DNA of 64,000 nt from Devosia sp. SL43 (GTDB lineage Bacteria; Pseudomonadota; Alphaproteobacteria; Rhizobiales; Devosiaceae). The notes beneath the pieces are model-generated. The model searched no databases. It was not told the origin of the DNA and worked only from the letters and a program-made list of their open reading frames with translations. Below, one piece after another: positions 9,372 to 17,613 of this stretch. Within the stretch, counting starts at the first letter, position 1. Each line of letters starts with the position of its first letter. The stretch covers positions 434,001 through 498,000 of the forward strand of contig NZ_CP063401.1 in NCBI RefSeq assembly GCF_021729885.1, read 5' to 3'. Both the position numbers and the translations under genes were made by a program.

Positions 9372-9848
9372 TCAACGACGAAGACGGTCGAGCGCGCCCT
9401 GCAGGATGTAACTGGCCGCCAGCTTGTCGACGACTTCGGCGCGACGATCGCGGCGCAAATCGGCCTCGATCATCATGCGGGTCACGGCGCTGGTGGAGAG
9501 GCGCTCGTCCCAGAAGGCGATGGGCAGTGTGATGCGCTGGGCCAGGCTGCGGGCGAAAGCCCGGGTCGACTGGACGCGCGGGCCTTCCGATCCGTCCATG
9601 TTCAACGGCAACCCGAGAATGATGGCGACGATGGCATTCTGCGCGATCAGCTCGTCCAGCCGGATCGCATCCTGCGTGAACTTGGTGCGCTTGATGATCT
9701 CGAGCGGCGTCGCCGAATAGCGCATGCCATCCGAAATCGCGACACCAATGGTCTTGGTGCCGAGGTCGAGGCCCATGATCCGGCCGGTTGGCGGGATCGA
9801 TTCGAGGGGATTGGCGAAGTCTTCGGTCAATGGGGTCTCGCTTGCCAC
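9372..9848 (-). CDS. ruvX: Putative pre-16S rRNA nuclease / Holliday junction resolvase-like RuvX (YqgF)
   Basis: 158 residues, RNase H-like fold. The first acidic residue is D28 in GLDLGTKTIGVAISD; the later conserved GLPLNMDGSEG, DERLST and DKLAASYIL blocks are all present, the last giving the final catalytic aspartate. Family members mature the 5' end of 16S rRNA; the resolvase name is historical. The N terminus carries a 22-residue extension typical of Hyphomicrobiales homologues. It diverges from the next gene across 51 nt, so the two probably share a short promoter region. Confidence 0.93.
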   Translation of the reverse strand: MASETPLTEDFANPLESIPPTGRIMGLDLGTKTIGVAISDGMRYSATPLEIIKRTKFTQDAIRLDELIAQNAIVAIILGLPLNMDGSEGPRVQSTRAFARSLAQRITLPIAFWDERLSTSAVTRMMIEADLRRDRRAEVVDKLAASYILQGALDRLRR

Positions 9849-9899
9849 GGTCGGCTCGTCCTATAGGCTGCAGCCGGATTTGGCGACAGGAAACGATGG

Positions 9900-10433
9900 A
9901 TGAAACTGACCTGGTTCGGCGGGACGACGGTGCGGATACACATTGGCGGATCGATTCTGGTGATCGACGCTGACCGTGCACCCGCCGGCATCGATGCGGC
10001 CGAACTTGTATCGGGTGCGGATACGGTGGTGCACGGCTTTGGTGCCGAGCTTGCCCTGGTCGATACGGCCGCATGGGCGCCTCGCAAGGCGCCGCGGGTG
10101 CTCGATGAGGCGGATCATCTGCCGGTCGTCGAGGTCTGGTCGGCCGGAGCCGGTGCAGTGCTCGTCGATGCGGTCGGTGAGCCGCCGCTGCTGCTGATTG
10201 CCGGCGAAGTACCGCCCCTGGCGCGCTGGGCGGAGAGTGCCGTCGTGGCGCTGTTCGGGGACGGCGCGGGCCTTTCCCGCATGGGTTTGGCGCTGCTGGC
10301 CGAAACCGCGCCGCGCCTCATTGCCTTGGCCGGAGACGAGGCCGCCATCGACGCGGCCATTAGTGCCATCCGTGGCGCCCTCGACGGGACCGGCGTCGTC
10401 TCGCTGGAAGCGGGGTTGGCTGTGGAAGTCTGA
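9900..10433 (+). CDS. Degenerate metallo-beta-lactamase-fold protein
   Basis: 177 residues. The N terminus (MKLTWFGGTTVRIHIGGS then ILVIDADRAP) is the opening beta-hairpin of UPF0173/YtkL-type MBL-fold hydrolases, and the spacing of short beta strands continues in that style. However the HxHxDH zinc motif is absent; only isolated histidines remain. The protein is also shorter than the usual 220-240 residues. The start ATG at 9900 follows CAGGAAACG. A metal-dependent hydrolase commonly sits beside ruvX and gatC in Hyphomicrobiales, so this looks like the locus-equivalent that has lost catalysis. Function unknown; fold assignment moderate. Confidence 0.6.
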   Translation: MKLTWFGGTTVRIHIGGSILVIDADRAPAGIDAAELVSGADTVVHGFGAELALVDTAAWAPRKAPRVLDEADHLPVVEVWSAGAGAVLVDAVGEPPLLLIAGEVPPLARWAESAVVALFGDGAGLSRMGLALLAETAPRLIALAGDEAAIDAAISAIRGALDGTGVVSLEAGLAVEV

Positions 10434-10518
10434 TGCGTCGCATCAGCCATTTTCATTGTCTTTTTTGGCGCGCCGTTGCTAATACGCCATCAATACGCCT
10501 CGTATCGCTGGAGTTCTC

Positions 10519-10806
10519 ATGTCCGTCGACGCCACCACCGTAAAGCGCATTGGTCGCCTGGCGCGCATTCGCATCGAAGAGGGCGAAGTTGCTGCCTACC
10601 AGGAAGAGCTCAATGCCATCCTGGGCTTCGTCGAACAGCTGGGTGAGGTCAATGTCGATGGCGTCGAGCCGATGACGTCGGTGACGCCGATGACGCTGCG
10701 CCGCCGCGACGACGTCATTTCTGATGGCGGCTACCCCGAACAGATCGTCAGCAATGCGCCGCTGAGCGAAGACAACTTCTTCATGGTCCCCAAGGTGATC
10801 GAATAG
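10519..10806 (+). CDS. gatC: Asp-tRNA(Asn)/Glu-tRNA(Gln) amidotransferase subunit C
   Basis: 95 residues, a typical GatC that wraps around GatA and bridges to GatB in the transamidosome that converts misacylated Glu-tRNA(Gln) or Asp-tRNA(Asn). Diagnostic segments are [12 protein letters not shown] near the N terminus, [20 protein letters not shown] in the middle, and the C-terminal [20 protein letters not shown] form. The ATG is preceded by GGAG (10510-10513). It heads a tight run gatC-GNAT-secreted protein-gatA, while gatB lies 3 kb away behind unrelated genes. Confidence 0.96.
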   Translation: MSVDATTVKRIGRLARIRIEEGEVAAYQEELNAILGFVEQLGEVNVDGVEPMTSVTPMTLRRRDDVISDGGYPEQIVSNAPLSEDNFFMVPKVIE

Positions 10807-11289
10807 ATGAGCGTCACGATCGCCATCGAGACCCCGCTGCAGGATGACGTTCGCGACCTCGTGGCGCGGCTCAACGATCATCTGCTGCCGCTGTCGCCGC
10901 TCGAATTCCAGTTCAAGATGACCGTGGAGCAGATGGCTGGCAGCGATACGACGCTGTTTGTTGCCCGCGACGAGAATGGTCGCGCCATCGGCATGGGTGC
11001 CCTCAAGGTGCATTCGCCCGAAATGGGCGAGGTCAAGCGCATGTTCACCGACCCCTCCGTGCGCGGCCAGCGCGTCGGCTCGCGCCTGCTCGATGCCATT
11101 GTCGGCTTGGCGCGTGACAAGGGCCTGTCCGTCGTCATGCTCGAAACCGGCACTGGCCCCGGCATGGCCGAAGCCCATCGCCTCTATACCCGCGCCGGCT
11201 TTGCGGTCCGCGGTCCGTTCCTCGATTATCCAGATAGCGAATGGTCGGCATTCTTCGAAATGCCGTTGCAGCAGGAGGTTGGCGTATGA
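10807..11289 (+). CDS. GNAT-family N-acetyltransferase
   Basis: 160 residues starting at the base after the gatC stop. The acetyl-CoA-binding motif A reads VKRMFTDPSVRGQRVGSRLL with the expected Q/RxxGxG-type loop (RGQRVG), and motif B follows (HRLYTRAGFAVRGPF). The form resembles PhnO/YjdJ-like small-molecule or peptide acetyltransferases, but the acceptor cannot be assigned. Its position between gatC and gatA with zero and 4-nt junctions implies translational coupling with the amidotransferase genes, not necessarily a shared function. Confidence 0.9.
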   Translation: MSVTIAIETPLQDDVRDLVARLNDHLLPLSPLEFQFKMTVEQMAGSDTTLFVARDENGRAIGMGALKVHSPEMGEVKRMFTDPSVRGQRVGSRLLDAIVGLARDKGLSVVMLETGTGPGMAEAHRLYTRAGFAVRGPFLDYPDSEWSAFFEMPLQQEVGV

Positions 11290-11756
11290 TTCGCGTTCTG
11301 GTTGGACTTGTCCTTATCGCCCTGTCGCTGCCGGCGGTCGCGCAGGAAGACTATGTCGAACCCCAGATCGACCAATCCAAGGTCTATGTCTCCGATCCGG
11401 CAGCCTGCCAGGCGCTGGAGCAAAATGGCGTCCAGGCTCTGTTCGAGGGCGAGGGCTTCACCATGCTCAGCTTCCCGCGCGGGATCGACGGCATGGAATT
11501 CAACTGCCACTTCTTCGACGTGAAGGAACGCAAGGGCAACCGGTTCCTGTTCGTCGACGCCGTCTGCGAACTGCCCGGCGAAGTCTATCCCGACACGCTG
11601 TCCATCAGCCCCTGGGACGAGACGCAAATCCAGGTGGTTTCCACCTATGACAGCATGATGGTGATGTCTGGCGGCATGGAACCGCCGGGCCCGACCACCA
11701 ATCCCGGCGTGACCATGTACACCCGCTGCGACAATCTGAGCGAGATTCCCCGTTGA
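11286..11756 (+). CDS. Small secreted protein of unknown function
   Basis: 156 residues from the ATG at 11286, whose ATGA overlaps the stop of the preceding GNAT gene. It opens with a clear Sec signal peptide ([20 protein letters not shown], likely cleaved after AVA). The mature part has four cysteines spaced as two possible disulfides (in DPAACQ, FNCHF, AVCEL and TRCDN), consistent with a folded periplasmic domain. I do not recognise a family. Its own stop overlaps the TTG start of gatA, so expression is tied to the gat operon. Confidence 0.8.
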   Translation: MIRVLVGLVLIALSLPAVAQEDYVEPQIDQSKVYVSDPAACQALEQNGVQALFEGEGFTMLSFPRGIDGMEFNCHFFDVKERKGNRFLFVDAVCELPGEVYPDTLSISPWDETQIQVVSTYDSMMVMSGGMEPPGPTTNPGVTMYTRCDNLSEIPR

Positions 11757-13237
11757 CCGAACTGACGAAACTGAGCCTGGCCGATGCCCGCAAGGGCCTC
11801 ACCGCCAAGAGCTTCACCGCCACCGAACTGACCGGCGCCTATCTCTCGGCGATCGAAAAGGCCAATCCCAGCCTCAACGCCTACGTGGCGGTGACTGGAG
11901 ACCAGGCACTAACAATGGCCAAGGCCAGTGACGAAAAGCTGGCCAAGGGGCAGGGCGGTTCGCTCGAAGGCATTCCGCTCGGCATCAAGGACCTGTTCGG
12001 TACCAAGGGCGTCCATACCCAGGCTGCCAGCCACATCCTCGACGGCTTCAAGCCGGAATATGAGTCGACCGTTACGAGCAATCTCTGGCGCGACGGCGCC
12101 GTCATGCTGGGCAAGCTCAACATGGATGAGTTCGCCATGGGCTCGTCCAACGAGACCAGTTATTACGGCCCGGTTATCAACCCGTTCCGCGCCGAAGGCA
12201 GCAATGCCAACCTGGTGCCCGGCGGCTCGTCCGGCGGCTCGGCTGCGGCGGTTTCGGCTTGGCTCTGTGCTGGTGCCACGGCCACCGACACCGGTGGCTC
12301 GATCCGCCAGCCAGCGGCCTTCACCGGCACCGTCGGCATCAAGCCGACCTACGGCCGCTGCTCGCGCTGGGGCGTGGTGGCGTTCGCATCGTCGCTCGAC
12401 CAGGCCGGGCCGATCGCCCGCACGGTGGAAGACGCGGCGATCATGATGACCTCGATGTCAGGCTTTGACCCCAAGGATTCGACCAGCGTCGATCTGGCAG
12501 TGCCGGATTTTGCGGCCGCTGTCGAACGCGGCGTCAAGGGCCTGACCATCGGCGTGCCGCGCGAATACCGCATGGACGGCATGCCCGACGAGATCGAAAA
12601 ACTGTGGAGTCAGGGCCTCGAATGGCTCAGGGCCGAAGGCGCTACGGTCAAGGATATCAGCCTGCCGCACACCAAATATGCCCTGCCTGCCTACTACATC
12701 GTGGCTCCTGCCGAAGCCTCGTCCAACCTGGCGCGTTATGACGGCGTGAAGTATGGCCTGCGCGTATCCGGCAAGGATATCACCGACATGTACGAGCTCA
12801 CCCGCGCTGCCGGTTTCGGCCGCGAGGTGAAGCGCCGCATCATGATCGGCACTTACGTGCTGTCGGCCGGCTATTTCGACGCCTACTACGTCAAGGCGCA
12901 GAAGGTACGGACGCTGATCAAGAAGGACTTCGAAGACGCCTTCAATGCCGGCGTCGACGCGGTGCTGACGCCCGCCACGCCGTCGGCCGCCTTCGGTGTC
13001 GGCGACGAGGCGCTCGCCGCCGATCCGGTTGCGATGTATCTCAACGACGTCTTCACCGTGACGGTCAACATGGCCGGTCTTCCGGGCATCGCTGTGCCTG
13101 CCGGCAAGGACGCCAAAGGGCTGCCGCTGGGCCTGCAGCTCATCGGCAAGCCCTTCGACGAAGAGACGCTGTTCGCAGCGGCGCGGGTTATCGAAAAAGC
13201 TGCTGGCGGGGATTTTGCGCCGAAGGCTTGGTGGTAG
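11753..13237 (+). CDS. gatA: Asp-tRNA(Asn)/Glu-tRNA(Gln) amidotransferase subunit A
   Basis: 494 residues. GatA is the amidase that releases ammonia from glutamine for transfer to tRNA-bound Glu or Asp. The amidase signature is complete: K79 (GIKDLF), cis-serine S158 in [10 protein letters not shown] and nucleophile S182 in [11 protein letters not shown]. The start is TTG at 11753, overlapping the TGA of the upstream gene (TTGA), an arrangement used repeatedly in this window. Directly downstream lies a family A inverted repeat (13262-13367) that may terminate the operon. Confidence 0.97.
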   Translation: MTELTKLSLADARKGLTAKSFTATELTGAYLSAIEKANPSLNAYVAVTGDQALTMAKASDEKLAKGQGGSLEGIPLGIKDLFGTKGVHTQAASHILDGFKPEYESTVTSNLWRDGAVMLGKLNMDEFAMGSSNETSYYGPVINPFRAEGSNANLVPGGSSGGSAAAVSAWLCAGATATDTGGSIRQPAAFTGTVGIKPTYGRCSRWGVVAFASSLDQAGPIARTVEDAAIMMTSMSGFDPKDSTSVDLAVPDFAAAVERGVKGLTIGVPREYRMDGMPDEIEKLWSQGLEWLRAEGATVKDISLPHTKYALPAYYIVAPAEASSNLARYDGVKYGLRVSGKDITDMYELTRAAGFGREVKRRIMIGTYVLSAGYFDAYYVKAQKVRTLIKKDFEDAFNAGVDAVLTPATPSAAFGVGDEALAADPVAMYLNDVFTVTVNMAGLPGIAVPAGKDAKGLPLGLQLIGKPFDEETLFAAARVIEKAAGGDFAPKAWW

Positions 13238-13261
13238 CGACGCCGTTCCGCGCGTGAGGCT

Positions 13262-13367
13262 ACCCCCACCCTCATTCCCTCCCCACAAGGGGGAGGGAGG
13301 CCGCACCGAGGCCGCTAAACTCTCAGTCGACTACCTCCCCTAGATGGGGAGGGATCAAGGGTGGGGT
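13262..13367. repeat. Intergenic inverted repeat, family A copy 2
   Basis: Arms at 13262-13298 and 13334-13367 are imperfect inverted copies of each other and of the repeat at 151-259: a CCCCACCC block, a spacer, then a CCCTCCCC...GGGGAGGG mini-palindrome. It lies 25 nt after the gatA stop, a position suited to transcription termination or 3'-end protection. Confidence 0.75.
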
Positions 13368-13514
13368 GGGCAGCAAGCACCGGCCTGCAGTTTACCCCAA
13401 ACTCCCACGCCACTTGATCCACAGCGCATTCCGCCTTATTTGGCGCCAATGCACAAATTGAAATTGGTTGTGACGTCGCCCCACGTGGCGTCCGGGCCGA
13501 CAAGGGTTTCTCCG

Positions 13515-13832
13515 ATGGCCGCTGACATTTTCTCCTCGCTCGACTGGTCCGAGCCGCCCAAGGATATGGGCAAGGCCCTGCAGGCTTTGTGGTGGCTCAA
13601 GAAGGGCGAGCTGCGCGTTGGTCCGGAATGGGAGCAGGCGCACAACATCGTCCAGGCGATGGAAGGCGTGCAGGCATTCGACTGGGTTCATGCATTGATG
13701 CACTGGATCGAAGCCGACATGGGCAATGCCGACTATTGGTACCGCCGCGCCGGCAAAAAGCGCGCCACCGCCAGTGTGGGCGCCGAGTGGGAACACATCG
13801 CTGCCGCGCTGAGCGAAGTCACGAAGCACTAG
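13515..13832 (+). CDS. Conserved small protein of unknown function
   Basis: 105 residues from ATG 13515, chosen because AAGGG lies 8-9 nt upstream; an in-frame ATG at 13449 would add a poorly coding N terminus. The protein is acidic, Trp-rich (LDWSEPP, QALWWLKKGEL, WEQAHNIVQ, HWIEADMGNADYWYRRAGK) and helical. It has no signal or membrane segment, so it is probably cytosolic. The repeated WxxAH and DWxHALxHW patterns have the look of a conserved alpha-helical family found in Rhizobiales as hypothetical proteins. It overlaps the convergent DUF998 gene by 14 nt. Confidence 0.7.
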   Translation: MAADIFSSLDWSEPPKDMGKALQALWWLKKGELRVGPEWEQAHNIVQAMEGVQAFDWVHALMHWIEADMGNADYWYRRAGKKRATASVGAEWEHIAAALSEVTKH

Positions 13833-14460
13833 GCCGGAAATAGCCCCGCAAGATCAGCGCGCCGGCCACCATGTACCAGATGGTGTGCGGCCAGGCGGCG
13901 ATGCGCTCCATGACGCCGCGGCCCAGGCCCAGGTAGATTTCGAGTGCATAGAGAATGAAGGCCAGCAGGGTGACCGCGCCCGTGGCCAGTGTGTATGTGG
14001 CGAAGGCCCGGTAGTCGCGCCACAGCACGGTCCCCATAGCTAGCATGCCGAAGCCGGCCACAAAGAGGGCCAGGATCGCGCCGACCATATGCAGTGGCAG
14101 GAAGACGTTCAGCGGAAACAGCCCGACAAGCATGCTGCCATCGCCGCCGCCAACGGCCAGCAGCCATAGCGCAGCCGTCGTCATCGCGCCGCGCGGCCAA
14201 AGCGTGCGGGTGAACCAGACGCCGAGCACGACCAGCACACCGTTCAGCACCATGCCGCCGTTGAAGACCCAATGCAGCGGCGAACAGTGCGGGACCCCGC
14301 CGTCCGGAATCAGGTCCCCACACGCTGTGAGGCCGAGATTGCTGATATCCTCGTGGATCATCGAATAAGCGGGCCACGCCTGCTGGGCGAGATACTGGGC
14401 AATGAAAAACTCGACGGTCAGCAGCCAGAACACGGCACCGAGGCGAATCTGGTTGGTCAT
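13819..14460 (-). CDS. DUF998-family integral membrane protein
   Basis: 213 residues with six hydrophobic segments and the DUF998 pattern: an N-terminal helix ending FFIAQYLAQQAW, a periplasmic MIHEDISNLG (the family's conserved SxxISDLG-like loop), and later helices with PLHMVGAILALF and WPHTIWYMVAGALIL. Members are inner-membrane proteins of unknown function. It sits between a convergent cytosolic hypothetical gene and the leftward yjhX gene 80 nt upstream, and may be the second gene of a two-gene leftward unit. Confidence 0.8.
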   Translation of the reverse strand: MTNQIRLGAVFWLLTVEFFIAQYLAQQAWPAYSMIHEDISNLGLTACGDLIPDGGVPHCSPLHWVFNGGMVLNGVLVVLGVWFTRTLWPRGAMTTAALWLLAVGGGDGSMLVGLFPLNVFLPLHMVGAILALFVAGFGMLAMGTVLWRDYRAFATYTLATGAVTLLAFILYALEIYLGLGRGVMERIAAWPHTIWYMVAGALILRGYFRPSAS

Positions 14461-14540
14461 GCTCGGCTCCCTTGCAGGCAGCAGTCAGCGGCGTGGCGCC
14501 GGATTTGTCAAATCACGCGGAAGAATCGGTAGCTCTACAG

Positions 14541-14798
14541 CTACCGATTGTCATACTCGCTCCGCACCAGCTCGAGACCGCGCCTTGTAATACGGTACGG
14601 CTGGCCGCCGGACGACTTGATCGCCTTCTTGGCTTTGAGCTTCCTAAACAGCGCCAGGCTGCAATTGCTCATCAGCCAGCCTTCGCGGTTGAAGAATTCG
14701 AGACCGGTGATCTTACCGGCGTCGTTTTTGAGCAGCGCAATGCGGCCGCCCTGCGCGAGTGCGTGCAGCACCCGCTGTTCGTCTCGGGAAATGTCCAT
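14541..14798 (-). CDS. yjhX: YjhX-family protein (UPF0386, predicted toxin)
   Basis: 85 residues from ATG 14798; the frame is open 22 codons further but the family starts at MDISRDEQRVLHALAQGGRI. It follows E. coli YjhX along its whole length, with LKKLKxKKxIKS and NGQPYRIT-like segments (here FRKLKAKKAIKS and GGQPYRITRRGL) and the same DNR end. The fold is a predicted winged helix. In E. coli the gene pairs with an acetyltransferase (YjhQ) as a proposed toxin-antitoxin set; here no antitoxin overlaps it, though a GNAT gene lies at 15383-15895 on the other strand. Toxicity is untested. Confidence 0.85.
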   Translation of the reverse strand: MDISRDEQRVLHALAQGGRIALLKNDAGKITGLEFFNREGWLMSNCSLALFRKLKAKKAIKSSGGQPYRITRRGLELVRSEYDNR

Positions 14799-14893
14799 TG
14801 TAAGTCGGATGCCTGTAGGCGGCGGATCATGGATCCGCGAACAAACTTGACCACCCGACGGCATCGCGCTCGGCGGGCAGCTGGTTCATTCAT

Positions 14894-14914
14894 GCCCCGT
14901 CGCACGGACGGGGC
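14894..14914. other. GC-rich hairpin in the yjhX / chorismate mutase divergent region
   Basis: GCCCCGTC and GACGGGGC form a perfect 8-bp stem around a 5-nt loop, about 95 nt upstream of yjhX and 130 nt upstream of the chorismate mutase gene. There is no U-run, so it is not a standard terminator. The remaining 247-nt divergent intergenic space shows no other strong dyad. Confidence 0.35.
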
Positions 14915-15045
14915 TTCAGGCGAGCTCGGACTTGCTAAACATTCGGGTTTGATAGCGCCGGATAGACCAATTGCGCAAGCCGGGCGGTTGAAATCGCAGC
15001 CCGGTCGGTGCAAACCAGCAACAGCAAAACTGACTGGACCCTGCC

Positions 15046-15357
15046 GTGACCGCTCCCAAGCCGCCTGCCGAATGCCAAACCAAGGATGACGTCCGCGCCG
15101 AGATCGACCGGGTCGATCAGGCATTGCTCACCCTGTTTGCCGAGCGGCATCGCTATGTGACCCGCATGGCGCAGATCAAGACCGATCCGCACGAGGCCTA
15201 TGACCCCGTGCGTATCGAGGCCATCATCGCCAAGGTCCGCGACCGCAGTTTGGGCCTTGATCTTGACGAGGATCAGGCCGAACTTGTGTGGCGGACCCTT
15301 ATCGATTGGAACATCAATTACGAGAAGGGCATCATCGCGGCGCGGCGCCGCAGCTAG
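15046..15357 (+). CDS. Chorismate mutase (AroQ type)
   Basis: 103 residues from a GTG start at 15046. The all-helical AroQ pattern is clear: VRAEIDRVDQALLTLFAERH in helix 1 followed by YVTRMAQIK, then DPVRIEAIIAKVRDRS and a C-terminal helix DEDQAELVWRTLIDW. These supply the conserved arginine and lysine that bind chorismate in the dimeric E. coli-type enzymes. It rearranges chorismate to prephenate for Phe/Tyr synthesis. It is stand-alone, without a fused prephenate dehydratase, as in many Rhizobiales. The co-directional GNAT gene follows 25 nt later. Confidence 0.9.
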   Translation: MTAPKPPAECQTKDDVRAEIDRVDQALLTLFAERHRYVTRMAQIKTDPHEAYDPVRIEAIIAKVRDRSLGLDLDEDQAELVWRTLIDWNINYEKGIIAARRRS

Positions 15358-15382
15358 GCCCGTTGGGCCAAGGAGGCCCAGC

Positions 15383-15895
15383 ATGCCAGGCATTTCCATT
15401 CGCAAGGCGGAAACATCCGATGCCCGCCGCCTCGCCGATATCGCCTACCGCGCCTGGGAAAGCGGCATCTATCCGCTGCTGACCGAGCAGGCGGGTGTCA
15501 AGGAAGCCGAGCAGCGCCGGCTGGCACAAGCGGTGAGCGAGACGCTGAGCCGGATCATCGTAGCCGAGGTCGACGGCATTGTCGTCGCCTGGTGTTCGCG
15601 CTCGTCGCGGCGTGCCTATATTCCGTTCCTCTTCGTCATGCCGGAACTGCAGGGCCACGGCCTCGGCTCGATGCTGCTGCGGCGCATGGAATCGATACTG
15701 GAACTGGAAGGCGCCGACCGCGTGCATCTCGAAACGCCGGCCGACAACGTGCGGGCTGTGCGGTTCTACGAGAAACAAGGCTATCGAATCCTGGCGCTGC
15801 GGCCCGACGGCCGCGCGGCGCACGAGCCCTTCATGAGCGTGCACCTGGAAAAGCAGCTGATGCCGTTTGAGGGCGATATCGACGACGAGGATTAG
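15383..15895 (+). CDS. GNAT-family N-acetyltransferase
   Basis: 170 residues; ATG 15383 is preceded by AGGAGG (15371-15376). Motif A reads FLFVMPELQGHGLGSMLLRR with the QGHGLG acetyl-CoA loop. It is followed by HLETPADNVRAVRFYEKQGY, the typical RimI/YhbS-style motif B. The N terminus ISIRKAETSDARRLADIAYR is the usual GNAT opening. It is probably cotranscribed with the chorismate mutase gene. Acceptor substrate unknown. Confidence 0.92.
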   Translation: MPGISIRKAETSDARRLADIAYRAWESGIYPLLTEQAGVKEAEQRRLAQAVSETLSRIIVAEVDGIVVAWCSRSSRRAYIPFLFVMPELQGHGLGSMLLRRMESILELEGADRVHLETPADNVRAVRFYEKQGYRILALRPDGRAAHEPFMSVHLEKQLMPFEGDIDDED

Positions 15896-15914
15896 TCGTC
15901 TTAACAAACACGGT

Positions 15915-15999
15915 CGTCACCCTCGGGCCTGACCCGAGGGCTCTTCACTTATGAACGCACCGCAAGTGTAGACCCCTCGGGTCAAGCCCGAGGGTGACG
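15915..15999. repeat. Intergenic inverted repeat, family C
   Basis: Arms 15915-15940 and 15974-15999 are near-perfect inverted copies (each with a CGTCACCCTCGGG-type outer part and an internal CTCGGG...CCCGAG mini-palindrome) around a 33-nt centre. It lies 20 nt after the GNAT stop and about 80 nt before the gatB start. The sequence differs from family A, but the architecture (hairpin within each arm) is the same. Confidence 0.8.
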
Positions 16000-16077
16000 C
16001 ACGGTGGTTGGGCATTGCATCGCGCGCCGCTCATAAGTAAGCACTTACTCAACCTTGCCTCGCCTCAGGACGTCCAA

Positions 16078-17577
16078 TTGACCCTCATCGACACGCGCAC
16101 GCCCAATCCCAAGAGCTTCATCGCTGGCTCGACCGGTGACTGGGAAGTCATCATCGGCATGGAAGTTCACGCGCAGGTGACGTCCGAGAGCAAGCTGTTC
16201 TCCGGCTCGTCGACCGAGTTCGGCAATCCGCCCAATTCCAACGTTTCTTTCGTCGATGCGGCCATGCCCGGCATGCTGCCCACCATCAACGAGGAATGCG
16301 TGCGCCAGGCCGTGCGGACGGGGCTGGGCCTCAAGGCGCAGATCAACAAGCGCAGCGTGTTCGATCGCAAGAACTACTTCTATCCGGACCTGCCGCAGGG
16401 CTACCAGATCAGCCAGTTCAAGGACCCGATCGTCGGCGAGGGCATCGTGCTGCTCGACATGCCCGAAGGGCAGATCGAAATCGGCATCGAGCGCCTTCAC
16501 CTCGAACAGGATGCCGGCAAGTCGATCCACGACCAGCACCCGAACATGAGCTTCGTCGACCTCAACCGTTCCGGCGTGGCGCTGATGGAAATCGTCAGCA
16601 AGCCCGATCTGCGCTCGTCCGAGGAAGCCAAGGAATATCTGGGTAAGCTTCGCACCATCCTGCGCTACCTAGGCACCTGTGACGGCAACATGGAGCAGGG
16701 CTCCATGCGCGCCGACGTCAATGTCTCGGTCCGCAAACCGGGCGGTGAATTTGGTACGCGCTGCGAGATCAAGAACGTCAACTCGATCCGTTTTGCCGGT
16801 CAGGCCATCGAATACGAAGCTCGCCGCCAGATCGATATCCTCGAAGATGGCGGCAGCATCGACCAGGAAACTCGCCTCTACGATCCCAAGACCGGCGAAA
16901 CGCGCTCGATGCGCTCCAAGGAAGAAGCGCATGACTATCGCTACTTCCCCGATCCGGACCTGCTGCCACTCGAATTCGACGACGCGTTTGTTGCCAAACT
17001 GGCAGAGGGCCTGCCGGAACTGCCGGACGAGAAGAAGGCCCGCTTCGTTGCCGACTACGGCGTCACCGCCTACGACGCCATGGTGCTGACGCTCGATCGC
17101 GAAACGGCGGATTATTACGAGTCCTGCGTCGCCTTCGGCGGCAACAAGCGCGACGGCAAGGCCGTGGCCAACATCCTCAATGCCGACGTGGCGGCCTTTG
17201 CCAACAGCCAGGGCCTGGCTGTGTGGGAAACGCACCTCAAGCCGAGCCAGATCGCTGGCATCGTCGACCTCGTTGCCGCGGGGACGATTTCGTCCAAGGG
17301 CGCCAAGGACCTGCTGCAGGTGATCATCGCTGAGGAGCCCGAGGGCGAGCCGGCAGAGATCGTCGAGCGTCGCGGCATGAAGCAGGTGACCGACATGGGC
17401 GCCATCGAGGCCATTGTCGACGAGATCATCGCCGCTAATCCCGACCAGGTTGCCAAGGTTCTGGCCAAGCCGACCATGATCGGCTGGTTCGTTGGCCAGG
17501 CCATGAAAGCCTCTGGCGGCAAGGCCAACCCACAGGCGCTGAACGACCTGATGAAGAAGAAACTCGGCATCGAGTAG
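16078..17577 (+). CDS. gatB: Asp-tRNA(Asn)/Glu-tRNA(Gln) amidotransferase subunit B
   Basis: 499 residues. I chose the TTG at 16078 because rhizobial GatB proteins begin with TLIDxRTPxPKxFIxGxTGDWE and a CAGGA sequence lies 8 nt before it; an upstream in-frame start at 15994 would fall inside the inverted repeat. GatB holds the kinase that activates the misacylated tRNA. The catalytic cradle begins IGMEVHAQV and the Zn/Mg region contains [16 protein letters not shown] and [15 protein letters not shown]. The C-terminal YqeY-like tail domain ends [15 protein letters not shown]. The gene is separated from gatCA by about 2.8 kb. Confidence 0.97.
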   Translation: MTLIDTRTPNPKSFIAGSTGDWEVIIGMEVHAQVTSESKLFSGSSTEFGNPPNSNVSFVDAAMPGMLPTINEECVRQAVRTGLGLKAQINKRSVFDRKNYFYPDLPQGYQISQFKDPIVGEGIVLLDMPEGQIEIGIERLHLEQDAGKSIHDQHPNMSFVDLNRSGVALMEIVSKPDLRSSEEAKEYLGKLRTILRYLGTCDGNMEQGSMRADVNVSVRKPGGEFGTRCEIKNVNSIRFAGQAIEYEARRQIDILEDGGSIDQETRLYDPKTGETRSMRSKEEAHDYRYFPDPDLLPLEFDDAFVAKLAEGLPELPDEKKARFVADYGVTAYDAMVLTLDRETADYYESCVAFGGNKRDGKAVANILNADVAAFANSQGLAVWETHLKPSQIAGIVDLVAAGTISSKGAKDLLQVIIAEEPEGEPAEIVERRGMKQVTDMGAIEAIVDEIIAANPDQVAKVLAKPTMIGWFVGQAMKASGGKANPQALNDLMKKKLGIE

Positions 17578-17582
17578 TCAAA

Positions 17583-17613
17583 AGAACGGCGCCACAGGGC
17601 GCCGTTCTGGTTT
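17583..17613. terminator. Rho-independent terminator after gatB
   Basis: An 11-bp perfect stem (AGAACGGCGCC / GGCGCCGTTCT, 17583-17608) with a 4-nt ACAG loop is followed by GGTTTTC. It lies 5 nt after the gatB stop. The U-run is short, but it is the clearest intrinsic terminator in the window. It also sits just past the end of the leftward proline-rich gene and could serve both strands, though the opposite side has no U-run beyond an AAA/TTT pair. Confidence 0.8.

Noticed and set aside
14799..15045. Possible tRNA or structured RNA gene in the yjhX / chorismate mutase gap
   Set aside because: Only one short hairpin is visible; no cloverleaf, conserved TTCGANNC loop or CCA-adjacent acceptor stem could be drawn.
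15994..16077. Upstream start for gatB, adding 28 residues
   Set aside because: The extension runs through the inverted repeat and has no family similarity; the TTG at 16078 matches the usual GatB N terminus and has a ribosome site.
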